Part shown: positions 17,604 through 25,772 of the stretch, one piece after another
How the letters are laid out: the number at the start of each line of letters is the position of its first letter
How positions within the stretch are numbered: the first letter of the stretch is position 1
NCBI GenBank assembly: GCA_015067825.1
Contig: SVLQ01000005.1
Span: forward strand, 62,001 to 126,000
Origin: Oscillospiraceae bacterium
GTDB lineage: Bacteria; Bacillota; Clostridia; Oscillospirales; QAMX01
Direction of reading: 5' to 3'
Length of the DNA stretch: 64,000 bases
Notes under the pieces: generated by a model
Database searches by the model: none
What the model was told of the DNA's origin: nothing
Seen by the model: only the letters and a program-made list of their open reading frames with translations
Program-made: the position numbers and the translations under genes

Positions 17604-18725
17604 ATGATTGAACTGATGGAATACAAACAGCGCGCACAGGAGCTGATCCCGAAGATCGAAGAGCTGAAGGGTGCGCTGAATATCGATAAGCTCTCGGCCG
17701 AATACGCCGAGCTGGAAGCGCAGACGAGCGACAACAACTTTTGGAACGACGTCGAAAATTCGCAGAAGGTCGTTCAGCAGATGAATCAGCGCAAGGCCAA
17801 GATCGACCGCTACACGAAAATGGCCACGCGCAACGAAGATATCCTTATGCTGATCTCGATGGCCACGGAAGAAGACGACGACAGCATGAGCGACGAGATC
17901 CTCGCGGAGCTGACCTCGCTGGAGCACGACGTGGAACAGATGACGCTGGAAACGATGCTCTCCGGCGAATACGACCGTTTGCCCGCGATCATCACGCTCC
18001 ACGCCGGTGCCGGCGGCACGGAGGCGCAGGACTGGGCGCTGATGCTCTACCGCATGTATATCCGCTGGGGCGAACGCCGCGGCTTTAACGTGAAGGTGCT
18101 GAACGTCCTCGACGGCGAAGAAGCCGGCATCAAATCGGCCGATATCCTGATCGAAGGCGAAAACGCGTACGGCTACCTCAAGGGCGAGCACGGCGTCCAC
18201 CGTCTGGTGCGCGTCTCGCCGTTCGATTCTTCCGGCCGCCGCCATACGTCGTTTGCCGCGGTTGAAGTCATGCCCGAAATCGACGACAGCGTCGACGTGG
18301 AGATCCGCGCCGAAGACCTGAAGGTCGATACCTACCGCAGCGGTGGTGCGGGCGGCCAGCACGTCAACAAAACCGAATCGGCGATCCGCATCACCCACTT
18401 GCCGACGGGCATCGTCGTTGCCTGCCAGAACGAACGTAACCAGCACCAGAACCGCGAAATCGCCATGCGTATGCTGCGCTCGAAGCTGATCGAGATCAAA
18501 GAACGCGAACGCCTCAGCAAAATCAGCGACATCAAGGGCGAACAGCGCCAGATCGAATGGGGCAGCCAGATCCGCAGCTACGTCTTCATGCCCTACACGC
18601 TCGTCAAGGACAACCGCACGGGCTGCGAAGTCGGCAACGTCAACGCTGTCATGGACGGCGAACTCGACGAATTTGTCAACGCTTATCTGAAAGCCAGCGC
18701 CAACGGCACGCTGAATCTGAAATAA
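17604..18725 (+). CDS. prfB: Peptide chain release factor 2
   Basis: Recognises UGA and UAA and hydrolyses peptidyl-tRNA on the ribosome. The 373-residue frame is continuous. The GGQ motif (SGGAGGQHVNKTESA, around residue 250) drives hydrolysis and SPFDSSGRRH (around 205) is the stop-codon recognition motif of RF2. Unlike most bacterial prfB genes there is no in-frame UGA and no slippery CUU near codon 25: the sequence reads EELKGALNIDKLSAEY straight through, so autoregulatory frameshifting is absent. A CGGAG site precedes the ATG. yifB follows after 27 bases. Confidence 0.97.
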   Translation: MIELMEYKQRAQELIPKIEELKGALNIDKLSAEYAELEAQTSDNNFWNDVENSQKVVQQMNQRKAKIDRYTKMATRNEDILMLISMATEEDDDSMSDEILAELTSLEHDVEQMTLETMLSGEYDRLPAIITLHAGAGGTEAQDWALMLYRMYIRWGERRGFNVKVLNVLDGEEAGIKSADILIEGENAYGYLKGEHGVHRLVRVSPFDSSGRRHTSFAAVEVMPEIDDSVDVEIRAEDLKVDTYRSGGAGGQHVNKTESAIRITHLPTGIVVACQNERNQHQNREIAMRMLRSKLIEIKERERLSKISDIKGEQRQIEWGSQIRSYVFMPYTLVKDNRTGCEVGNVNAVMDGELDEFVNAYLKASANGTLNLK

Positions 18726-18752
18726 ATTTTCATTACGACCGGGGAGCAGTCA

Positions 18753-20258
18753 ATGGTTTCGAGGATCTGGACAGTCGGACTGAACGGAATAGAGGGCTAC
18801 AAGATCTCCTGTGAGTGCGATCTTTCGGGAGGTCTGCCGGCGTTTGATATCGTCGGCCTGCCGGATGCGGCGGTCAAGGAATCGCGCGAGCGCGTGCGTT
18901 CGGCGATCAAAAACTGCGGCTTTGAGTTTCCGATGCGTCGGATCACGGTCAACCTTGCCCCGGCGGATACGCGCAAGGAAGGCGCGCTCTACGATCTGCC
19001 GATCCTGCTCTCGGTTCTGGCCGCTTCGGGTCAGATCGACGGCGATTTTTCCGACTGCGTATTCTTGGGTGAGCTCGCGCTCAACGGCGACCTGCGCGGC
19101 GTCAACGGTGCGCTGCCCTGTGCGATCGCTGCCGGACGGAGCGGGCTTTCGAAGATCTTTGTCCCGGCCGACAACGCGGCCGAGGCGGCTCTGGCTAAGG
19201 GGCCTGCGGTCTACGGCGCGGCGACGCTTGCGGAGTTGGTGGCGGATATCCGCCGCGAAGCGGCTCTGCCGCAGGCGAGTGCGCCGACTTTGACCAGCGA
19301 GGTTTGCTATCCGGTCGATTTCTCGGAGGTTCGCGGACAGGAAAACGCCAAACGCGCGATGGAAGTGGCGGCTGCCGGCGGCCATAACCTCCTGATGAAC
19401 GGCCCTCCGGGATCGGGCAAAAGTATGCTCGCGCGGCGTCTGCCGACGATCTTGCCGGAGATGACGCTGGAGGAATCGCTGCAGGCGACGATGCTCTACT
19501 CCGTGGCGGGTCTGACCGACCGCTCGAGGCCGATGATCACGGAACGGCCGTTCCGTGCACCGCACCATACGAGTACGGCGGTGAGTCTGATCGGCGGCGG
19601 ACGGGATCTGCATCCGGGTGAGATCTCGCTGGCGCACAATGGTGTGCTCTTTTTGGATGAATTTCCCGAATTCCCGCGCCACACGATCGACGTTCTGCGC
19701 CAACCGCTCGAGGATGGCTGCGTGACCGTTTCGCGTGCGACGGGGACGGTGACGTTCCCGTGCCGGTTTATGCTGGTGGCGGCGATGAATCCCTGCCGCT
19801 GCGGGTGGTACGGCCATCCGTCGGGGCGGTGCCGCTGCAATCAAGCGCAGGTCGAAGCCTACGCGGGTAAGATCTCCGGGCCGATGCTCGACCGCATCGA
19901 TATCTGCACGAACGTGCGGGAGGTCGCCTTTACCGATCTTTCTGCCCAAAAGCCCGGCGAGAGCTCGGCGGCGATCCGCGCCCGCGTCAACGCCGCCCGC
20001 GAGATCCAGCGCCAACGCTTTGCCGCAACAGGGATCCTGTGCAACGCCCATATGCCGGCTGCGGCGATCGAACAGCACTGCGTGCTCGGCGGCGACGAAC
20101 AGGCGATGATCCGCCGCGCCTTCGACCGCTTCGGCATGAGCGCCCGCTCCTATCATAAGATCCTCAAGCTCTCCCGCACGATCGCCGATCTGGCGGCGAG
20201 CGTGCGGATCACCTGCGCGCACATCGCGGAAGCTTTGCAGTACCGAAACGCACAATAG
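18753..20258 (+). CDS. YifB/ComM family Mg-chelatase-like AAA+ ATPase
   Basis: A 501-residue AAA+ protein; the family member ComM is a branch-migration helicase in transformation, while the role in Clostridia is open. Residues 20-150 are the ChlI-type N-terminal domain (FDIVGLPDAAVKESRERV). The AAA+ core spans about 195-400 with Walker A GPPGSGKS near residue 215 and a Walker B-like LFLDEFPEFPR. A Cys-rich patch (MNPCRCGWYG, SGRCRCN, about 350-375) is typical of the family. The C-terminal helical lid is complete. Likely cotranscribed with prfB. Confidence 0.95.
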   Translation: MVSRIWTVGLNGIEGYKISCECDLSGGLPAFDIVGLPDAAVKESRERVRSAIKNCGFEFPMRRITVNLAPADTRKEGALYDLPILLSVLAASGQIDGDFSDCVFLGELALNGDLRGVNGALPCAIAAGRSGLSKIFVPADNAAEAALAKGPAVYGAATLAELVADIRREAALPQASAPTLTSEVCYPVDFSEVRGQENAKRAMEVAAAGGHNLLMNGPPGSGKSMLARRLPTILPEMTLEESLQATMLYSVAGLTDRSRPMITERPFRAPHHTSTAVSLIGGGRDLHPGEISLAHNGVLFLDEFPEFPRHTIDVLRQPLEDGCVTVSRATGTVTFPCRFMLVAAMNPCRCGWYGHPSGRCRCNQAQVEAYAGKISGPMLDRIDICTNVREVAFTDLSAQKPGESSAAIRARVNAAREIQRQRFAATGILCNAHMPAAAIEQHCVLGGDEQAMIRRAFDRFGMSARSYHKILKLSRTIADLAASVRITCAHIAEALQYRNAQ

Positions 20259-20289
20259 TGCGAGATTTTTGTTCACGGAAGGTGTCGTT

Positions 20290-20937
20290 ATGGTAGAAAA
20301 GAAAGTGTATCAGCTCCAAACCGGTGTCGCCGGCGGCTACAACTATCTGCTCCATCTGCCCGAAGGCTACACGAAGGAAAAACAGTATCCGATCGTCTTC
20401 TTCCTCCACGGTGCAGGCGAACGCGGCAACGATCACGACCTGCTCTACGTCCACGGGCCGTTTCAAAAGATTGCCCGCGGTGAGACCTTCGACGCGATCT
20501 GCGTGGCGCCGCAGTGCCCTGAGGGCAGCTATTGGACGACGGAGACGCAGCTTCTGAAGAGCTTTATCGATGCCATCTGCACGGAGTGGAACGCGGATAT
20601 GGCGCGTGTTTACCTGACGGGTATCAGCATGGGCGGCTTCGGCACGTGGATCATGGCGACCCGCTATCCCGAATTTTTCGCTGCGATCGTTCCCATCTGC
20701 GGCGGCGGTATGCCGTGGGCGGGTGGTGCGATCAAGGATCTGCCGATCTGGGCGTTCCATGGCGACGCCGACGGCGTGGTCAAACCGGAAAATTCGATCG
20801 ATATGGTCAATGCGGTCAACGCGGCCGGCGGCGCGGCCAAACTCACGCTCTATCCGGGCGTCGGCCACGACAGTTGGACTGAGACCTACGATAACCCGGA
20901 AGTCTGGCAATGGCTGTTTGACCAGAAAAAGAAATAA
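20290..20937 (+). CDS. Alpha/beta hydrolase, PHB-depolymerase/esterase-like
   Basis: A 215-residue serine hydrolase. The ATG at 20290 lies behind GGAAGG; an upstream TTG in frame is less likely. FFLHGAGERGNDHD near residue 40 is the oxyanion-hole loop, TGISMGGFGTW (about 115) holds the nucleophile Ser in GxSxG, and GVGHDSW (about 195) supplies the catalytic His. No signal peptide, so it acts in the cytosol. This group covers esterases released on feruloyl or acetyl sugars. It follows yifB by 31 bases. Exact substrate is not determinable. Confidence 0.88.
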   Translation: MVEKKVYQLQTGVAGGYNYLLHLPEGYTKEKQYPIVFFLHGAGERGNDHDLLYVHGPFQKIARGETFDAICVAPQCPEGSYWTTETQLLKSFIDAICTEWNADMARVYLTGISMGGFGTWIMATRYPEFFAAIVPICGGGMPWAGGAIKDLPIWAFHGDADGVVKPENSIDMVNAVNAAGGAAKLTLYPGVGHDSWTETYDNPEVWQWLFDQKKK

Positions 20938-20945
20938 GGTTATAG

Positions 20946-20984
20946 AAAAAACCGTTTGGTTTCCGAGGAAACCAAACGGTTTTT
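20946..20984. terminator. Bidirectional intrinsic terminator
   Basis: A long perfect hairpin (arms about 20946-20964 and 20967-20984) with A and T flanks ends the hydrolase gene on the plus strand and the 47-residue gene on the minus strand. Confidence 0.9.
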
Positions 20985-21127
20985 CAGATTGCGGAAGACT
21001 GTTGGATTTTTGCCTCGCGGACGATGGCGGCGGCCTCCTGCGGCGTTTTGGCGCGGAGCTCGATCATAGCGGCCAAGATTTCCAGGATGATGTTGAACCG
21101 GTCGTTGGTGATGTGTTCGCAGTCCAT
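20984..21127 (-). CDS. Small uncharacterised protein, 47 residues
   Basis: Too short for most gene finders, but preceded by AAAGGAGGG seven bases before the ATG at 21127. The product starts MDCEHITNDRFNIILEIL and contains a helical KTPQEAAAIVREAKI stretch; it is cytosolic and probably forms two helices. Its stop codon lies in the edge of the shared terminator. The preceding minus-strand gene ends 13 bases upstream, so the two form a mini-operon. I recognise no family; the sequence could be a small regulatory or adaptor protein. Confidence 0.7.
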   Translation of the reverse strand: MDCEHITNDRFNIILEILAAMIELRAKTPQEAAAIVREAKIQQSSAI

Positions 21128-21139
21128 TTTAGCCCTCCT

Positions 21140-21346
21140 TTACCGGCAGGCGCGTCTGGGTTCGTAGAGCCTGCGGCCGCAGCGGGCGGCGCATTCTTCG
21201 ATGGTGATGATCTGTGCGCCGCGGGCGATCACAGCTTCGTGCGAGAGGCGGGTGCAGCGGGCGCGGCGAACCTTGCGGCGGTGCGCGGTGGAAATGTGCG
21301 AGATGCAGGCGGCGATGATGAAGATGATAAACATAGTCAGTTCCAT
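21140..21346 (-). CDS. Small membrane protein, 68 residues
   Basis: The ATG at 21346 follows AAAGGAG at good distance. Residues 3-17 (LTMFIIFIIAACISH) form a single N-terminal membrane helix. The rest is highly basic, with several Arg, His and four Cys residues (ARCTRL, EECAARCGRR, RRACR), giving a positively charged cytosolic tail or a secreted basic peptide. First gene of the two-gene unit with the 47-residue protein. No family recognised; a small-toxin or signal role is conceivable but not shown. Confidence 0.68.
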   Translation of the reverse strand: MELTMFIIFIIAACISHISTAHRRKVRRARCTRLSHEAVIARGAQIITIEECAARCGRRLYEPRRACR

Positions 21347-21534
21347 GTGTTGTGCTCCTTTCTGTTACCGGGGAAGTGTGGCTGCTTTCCTGTTCTGACG
21401 ATAGTATACCATAGGTGTTGTCCGATAAAACGGACAGTGCTGCGCATGGCGCTGGTTTCCGCGATTATTTTACGGTTCGGCAGCAGAAAAACGAAGGGCG
21501 AAAAAAGAAATCTTTTTCTTTTGTGAAAAACCTC

Positions 21535-21563
21535 TTGACAAACGGCGGAAAATCCGATATAAT
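21535..21563 (+). promoter_or_regulatory. Promoter of tRNA-Thr
   Basis: Perfect consensus: TTGACA (21535-21540), 17 bp, TATAAT (21558-21563), ten bases before the tRNA. Confidence 0.9.
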
Positions 21564-21573
21564 AATTAGGCTT

Positions 21574-21649
21574 GCTGGTGTGGCTCAGTTGGTAGAGCAG
21601 TTGATTCGTAATCAACAGGTCGCCGGTCCGAGTCCGGCCACCAGCTCCA
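21574..21649 (+). tRNA. tRNA-Thr (anticodon CGT)
   Basis: A complete cloverleaf: acceptor arm 21574-21580 with 21639-21645, D arm GCTC/GAGC, anticodon arm GTTGA/TCAAC around loop TTCGTAA with anticodon CGT at 21607-21609, and T arm GCCGG/CCGGC. The CCA end is encoded (21647-21649). It reads ACG codons. Confidence 0.96.
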
Positions 21650-21654
21650 AAAAA

Positions 21655-21687
21655 CGACAAGTTTCTATCGAAACTTGTCGTTTTTTT
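21655..21687 (+). terminator. Intrinsic terminator of tRNA-Thr
   Basis: An 11-bp perfect stem (21655-21665 with 21670-21680) is followed by seven Ts. Confidence 0.92.
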
Positions 21688-21689
21688 AT

Positions 21690-22023
21690 GCTATCTGTTA
21701 CTTTGTGGAATGAGTGATATACCTTCGGTAGATGATAGCCATATTGCGCCAGTGGTGTATCATTAAAAAAAGCTGTCGACGACGAAAATTAAGGCCCACC
21801 GGATCTTTGCATCATGGCGAAGTAAACACATTTTGTAATCCTCGATTTCCTTGAGAGAACAGGAAATCGAGGATTTTTTTGTGAAAATAGATGTATGTTT
21901 TCTTTGATGTGGCTTGAAAAATGATAGTGCTGTGCAAAAAAAACAAAAAATGCTTATCAAACCCTGTGTGTTCTGCACTATATAGGTGAGAAAAAATGGA
22001 TGAAGCAAGGGGGATAAGCGCAT
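21690..22023. other. Gene-free stretch between tRNA-Thr and the ABC pair
   Basis: No credible gene. A strong terminator hairpin without an upstream gene lies at 21838-21881. A short frame beginning at 21710 ends after 18 codons and has no Shine-Dalgarno site. The stretch is AT-richer than the flanks and may hold a degraded gene or the edge of an inserted segment. Confidence 0.6.
21838..21881 (+). terminator. Orphan intrinsic terminator
   Basis: A 14-bp perfect stem (21838-21851 with 21861-21874) and a T-run. No intact gene lies between it and the tRNA terminator. Confidence 0.85.
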
Positions 22024-23844
22024 ATGCGAGAAAAACAAAGAGAACGGATGCAGATCGGGCAGGTATTTGCTAATTACGGTGCAGCAATGAAGCTGGCTTT
22101 ACAGATCTATCCCTCCAAACTGGGACTGACATTGGGATTGTATTTTTTGGGATCGGTCTTCAGTTTTTTGTCGGAGGTTTATCTGCTGCGCTACATTGTC
22201 AATGCGCTGCAGCTGGGCGAACCGACGGAAAAAATCATTGGCTTTATTTTGCTGACGATGGCGGCATCGATTTTGTTTCGCATTTGGAGTGCGGTGTACG
22301 ACGATCTGCTGCTACCTCTGATCGACAAGCGCTGCGAGGTGCGGTTGCGCAAAAAAATATACGCGCATTCCCTGCAGCAGGACCTGGCAGACTATGAAGA
22401 TCCGGCTGCGTTTGCACAATACCACCGTGCGGTCAACAGTGGTGCCGACGCGATCTTGCGGGCGGTGCACGTCACTTGTTTGATCGTTTCGCGAGTTTTG
22501 AATATCGGTCTGACCGGGTGGTTGATGTTTGCGATCGATCCGATTTTGCTTGTGTTCGCCGTTCTTCCGCTTTTGAGCGGATTTCTGCGCTTGAAATCAG
22601 AAACGCTGTATCACACGCAACGCGTGCACGAAGACGAGATCAACCGCCGAAAGGAATACACCAAACGTACTTTTTATCTGAAGGATTTTGCCAAGGAAAT
22701 GCGCATGACGCGGATATACCGTGTGATGCTGCGCCGTTTTCGGGAGGCTGTGGACGATTACATCCGACTGCAAAAAACGCTCGGCGTACAGGGGGCGATC
22801 GTAGGCGCGGGGATCATGCTGCTGTTGTTGGGGTCTTTGATCGGTGCGGAGATCTATGCGTTGTACGGTGCGTTGGCGGCACAGACAATGTTGTACGGCG
22901 ACTGCTTGATCGTGCTCAATTCCATGGGTTCGGTTTCGTCGGAATTGGAACAATTCTTTCGGATTTATCCGGAGATATACGGAATTGCCCTGCATATTAC
23001 AGATTTTTTGGTGTTCACGGAAAAGAAACCCGTTGTGTCACCCAATCCTGACGGACCGCTGCCGACAGCGGGAGATATTACACTTGAACACGTCAGCTTT
23101 CGCTACGGAGCGGATGACACGGACGTTTTACGGGATGTCAACCTGACGATTCGCCGCGGTGAGAAAATTGCCATTGTCGGGCACAACGGTGCGGGAAAAA
23201 CCACCTTTGCCAAGCTTTTGATGCGGCTCTATGATCCTACGGAGGGGCAAATCACCGTCGGAGAAACAGATATCCGTCGCTGTCGGTTGGCAGCATATCG
23301 CGCGCAATACGGTGTTGTGTTTCAGGATCACAAGCAACTTGCTTTGACGATTGCGGAAAACGTTCTTGGCCGCCCGTATACACCTGCGGATGATGCGACG
23401 GTGTGGGATGCGCTGAAAAAAGCGGGACTCGCAGACGTGATTTCCACTATGCCGCATGGGATTCATACGGTAGTGACCAGAGAAATGAACGCGGACGGGG
23501 CGGTGCTTTCCGGCGGACAAGCGCAAAAGCTGGCGATCGCGGCGATCTATGCACGCGACTGTGCCACCGTCATTTTAGACGAGCCGTCCTCTGCGTTGGA
23601 TCCGATCGCCGAACGCGAGATGTATCAAGCTATGCGGGATGCTTGTGCCGACCGCACGATGATCTACATTTCGCATCGTCTGTCGGCTGCGGTTTCTGCT
23701 GACCGGATCTGCGTATTTGACGGCGGAAGGATCAAAGAGATAGGGACTCATCGGGAACTGATGGCACTCGACGGAATCTACGCCGAACTGTTTTGCATGC
23801 AGGCAGAGCATTATGTTGGAGAAAGGGGCAATGAAACGGTATGA
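22024..23844 (+). CDS. ABC transporter half (membrane + ATPase), subunit 1
   Basis: A 606-residue ABC exporter half. Residues 20-320 hold six predicted membrane helices; residues 350-590 hold the nucleotide-binding domain, with Walker A VGHNGAGKTTF, signature LSGGQAQK, Walker B ATVILDEPSSALD and H-loop ISHRLSA, all intact. The ATG follows AAGGGGGAT. The stop overlaps the next start by four bases, so the two halves are coupled and very likely form a heterodimer. Such pairs export peptides, lipids or drugs; no precursor peptide or modifying enzyme is next to it. Codon use is AT-richer than the housekeeping genes around it. Confidence 0.95.
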   Translation: MREKQRERMQIGQVFANYGAAMKLALQIYPSKLGLTLGLYFLGSVFSFLSEVYLLRYIVNALQLGEPTEKIIGFILLTMAASILFRIWSAVYDDLLLPLIDKRCEVRLRKKIYAHSLQQDLADYEDPAAFAQYHRAVNSGADAILRAVHVTCLIVSRVLNIGLTGWLMFAIDPILLVFAVLPLLSGFLRLKSETLYHTQRVHEDEINRRKEYTKRTFYLKDFAKEMRMTRIYRVMLRRFREAVDDYIRLQKTLGVQGAIVGAGIMLLLLGSLIGAEIYALYGALAAQTMLYGDCLIVLNSMGSVSSELEQFFRIYPEIYGIALHITDFLVFTEKKPVVSPNPDGPLPTAGDITLEHVSFRYGADDTDVLRDVNLTIRRGEKIAIVGHNGAGKTTFAKLLMRLYDPTEGQITVGETDIRRCRLAAYRAQYGVVFQDHKQLALTIAENVLGRPYTPADDATVWDALKKAGLADVISTMPHGIHTVVTREMNADGAVLSGGQAQKLAIAAIYARDCATVILDEPSSALDPIAEREMYQAMRDACADRTMIYISHRLSAAVSADRICVFDGGRIKEIGTHRELMALDGIYAELFCMQAEHYVGERGNETV

Positions 23845-25685
23845 AACAGAAAAAGCATGATTCCGTAAACTTGCGCCGCATGCTGCGGAGTAATTTGTTT
23901 TCGCTGGGATTTATTTGGCGTCATTCCAAGTTGTATCTTTTGTGCGCGTTGGCCAATATGTTGCTTGACGGCTTTTCTTCGCCGGTCACTTTGTTGCTGA
24001 CAAGCCGTTTGTTTGACCTGCTGGATCAAGGAACGCACTTTCTTGCCGCCCTGCAGTGTGTTTTGTGGATTGCTGCATGGAAACTGTTTGGTATTTCGTG
24101 GGATTGCTTTTACGATACCTGCAGTAGCGTCCTGCAGGCGCGGCTGGAACAGCGCATACAGGGCAGCTTGTTGGAAAAAGCACGGACACTCGATCTCGCA
24201 CAATATGATGACCCCGATTATTATCACAACTTTATCTTTTCCATGCGCAACGCACATGGGAATATTATTTCCGCGGTACGTAATCTGACCGACTTGGGCA
24301 GTCTTTTGTTTGCAATTGCCGCGACGATGGGAGTCATTGCACACATTGATATTTGGGCGATGGCGGCGACTGCTGCAAGCTGTTTGTTTTCATTTTGGCT
24401 CGGCAAGAAAAACAGTGTACTCTCCTTTGCCAAAAGCAAATCCATGTTGGCCGTTACGCAAAAGGACGAATATATCGACCGCGTGCACCGTTTGGCCGAT
24501 CATGCCAAGGAACTGCGGCTGACGCGTTTGGGAGAATGCCTGACTGCGGAGTATGACAGAAACCAAGCGGATTATGAGACTGTCACCAAACAATACGGAA
24601 AAAAGCTTTTGAAGCTGGATATTGCAGAAGGAATCAACGACAGATGCATTTATTTTGCAGTGATCGCATGGATTGTTTACCGCATGGCTGTACTGGGCAA
24701 GGGACTGCTGGGTGGTTTGACGATTGCGGTCAACGCCAACTGGCGGCTGCGTCAAACAATGCAGCGCTTTGGCAGTCTGTTGGCAGTACTGCCGAAACAG
24801 ACCCTGCAGGTCGAACAGATGCTGACCTTTTTGGCTGCCAAACCAAAGCTTCAGGGCGGGACGGAAGCAGTCGGGCGGTTCGAGCAAATCGAACTGCGCA
24901 ACGTGTGCTTTGGCTATCGGGCAGATCAGCCGGTTTTGCACGATGTGAGCATGACGATTCGCCGCGGAGAAAAGATCGCAGTCGTCGGCTACAACGGTGC
25001 GGGGAAAACGACGTTGATCTCGCTGTTGCTGCGCTTGTATGATGCGGATAGCGGTGCGATTTTATATAACGGCACCGATATCCGCAACCTCCGCATGGAT
25101 TCCTATCGTAGAAATATTGGTGCGGCGTTTCAGGATCATCGGTTGTTTGCCGCGACGGTGGGCGAAAATATTGTCGGGGATGAATACCGTGAAGCTGATT
25201 CCGATCGCTGTCTGGCGGCGTTGGCGCAGGCGGCGCTAAGCGAGCGGACGGCGGCAATGCCGCAAGGCTTGCAAACAATGCTGACGCGGGAATTTGATGC
25301 CGATGGTGTGATTCTCTCCGGCGGCGAAGCGCAGAAACTGGCGATTGCCCGTGTGTTTGCAAGCGATGCCGAACTGTATGTGCTGGATGAACCTTCGGCG
25401 GCGTTGGATCCGCTCGCAGAATATCATCTGCATAATCGTATTCAGCAGTCTGCGCAGGATAAAACCGTGATCTTTATTTCTCATCGCCTTTCGACCACAC
25501 GACTGGCCGATCGAATCTATATGATGGAAAACGGTCGAATCATCGAGGCCGGAAACCATGCGGAGCTGATGGCGTTGAGTGGGAAGTACGCAGCAATGTT
25601 TCACGCACAGGCGGAAGCATACGTCCAAGGTATCGAAAACGGAGGCGCAGACGCGGAGCTTCTTTTTTGCAGCGGAATCGCTTGA
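23841..25685 (+). CDS. ABC transporter half (membrane + ATPase), subunit 2
   Basis: A 614-residue partner of the previous protein. Residues 25-310 are the membrane domain; the ATPase domain (about 350-590) has Walker A VGYNGAGKTTL, signature LSGGEAQK, Walker B LYVLDEPSAALD and H-loop ISHRLST. Both ATP sites of the heterodimer therefore look catalytically competent, unlike many heterodimeric exporters with one degenerate site. A C-terminal tail of about 25 residues extends past the domain. The -35 box of the next gene overlaps its stop codon. Confidence 0.95.
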   Translation: MKQKKHDSVNLRRMLRSNLFSLGFIWRHSKLYLLCALANMLLDGFSSPVTLLLTSRLFDLLDQGTHFLAALQCVLWIAAWKLFGISWDCFYDTCSSVLQARLEQRIQGSLLEKARTLDLAQYDDPDYYHNFIFSMRNAHGNIISAVRNLTDLGSLLFAIAATMGVIAHIDIWAMAATAASCLFSFWLGKKNSVLSFAKSKSMLAVTQKDEYIDRVHRLADHAKELRLTRLGECLTAEYDRNQADYETVTKQYGKKLLKLDIAEGINDRCIYFAVIAWIVYRMAVLGKGLLGGLTIAVNANWRLRQTMQRFGSLLAVLPKQTLQVEQMLTFLAAKPKLQGGTEAVGRFEQIELRNVCFGYRADQPVLHDVSMTIRRGEKIAVVGYNGAGKTTLISLLLRLYDADSGAILYNGTDIRNLRMDSYRRNIGAAFQDHRLFAATVGENIVGDEYREADSDRCLAALAQAALSERTAAMPQGLQTMLTREFDADGVILSGGEAQKLAIARVFASDAELYVLDEPSAALDPLAEYHLHNRIQQSAQDKTVIFISHRLSTTRLADRIYMMENGRIIEAGNHAELMALSGKYAAMFHAQAEAYVQGIENGGADAELLFCSGIA

Positions 25686-25711
25686 CAAAAGGCCGCTTTC
25701 TATACTACAAT
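25682..25711 (+). promoter_or_regulatory. Promoter of the GH42-like gene and dut
   Basis: TTGACA at 25682-25687 overlaps the ABC stop codon; an 18-bp spacer leads to TACAAT at 25706-25711. Confidence 0.7.
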
Positions 25712-25772
25712 AATACCGATATCCGGCGAGCCGCAAGAATATGATAAAAGAACGGATTAGGGAGGTTCTGCG

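Noticed and set aside
21415..21717. 100-codon plus-strand frame across tRNA-Thr
   Set aside because: It spans a tRNA, its promoter and its terminator; no ribosome site.
21710..21766. 18-codon frame after tRNA-Thr
   Set aside because: No ribosome site and no support beyond the start codon; listed only as part of the gene-free stretch.
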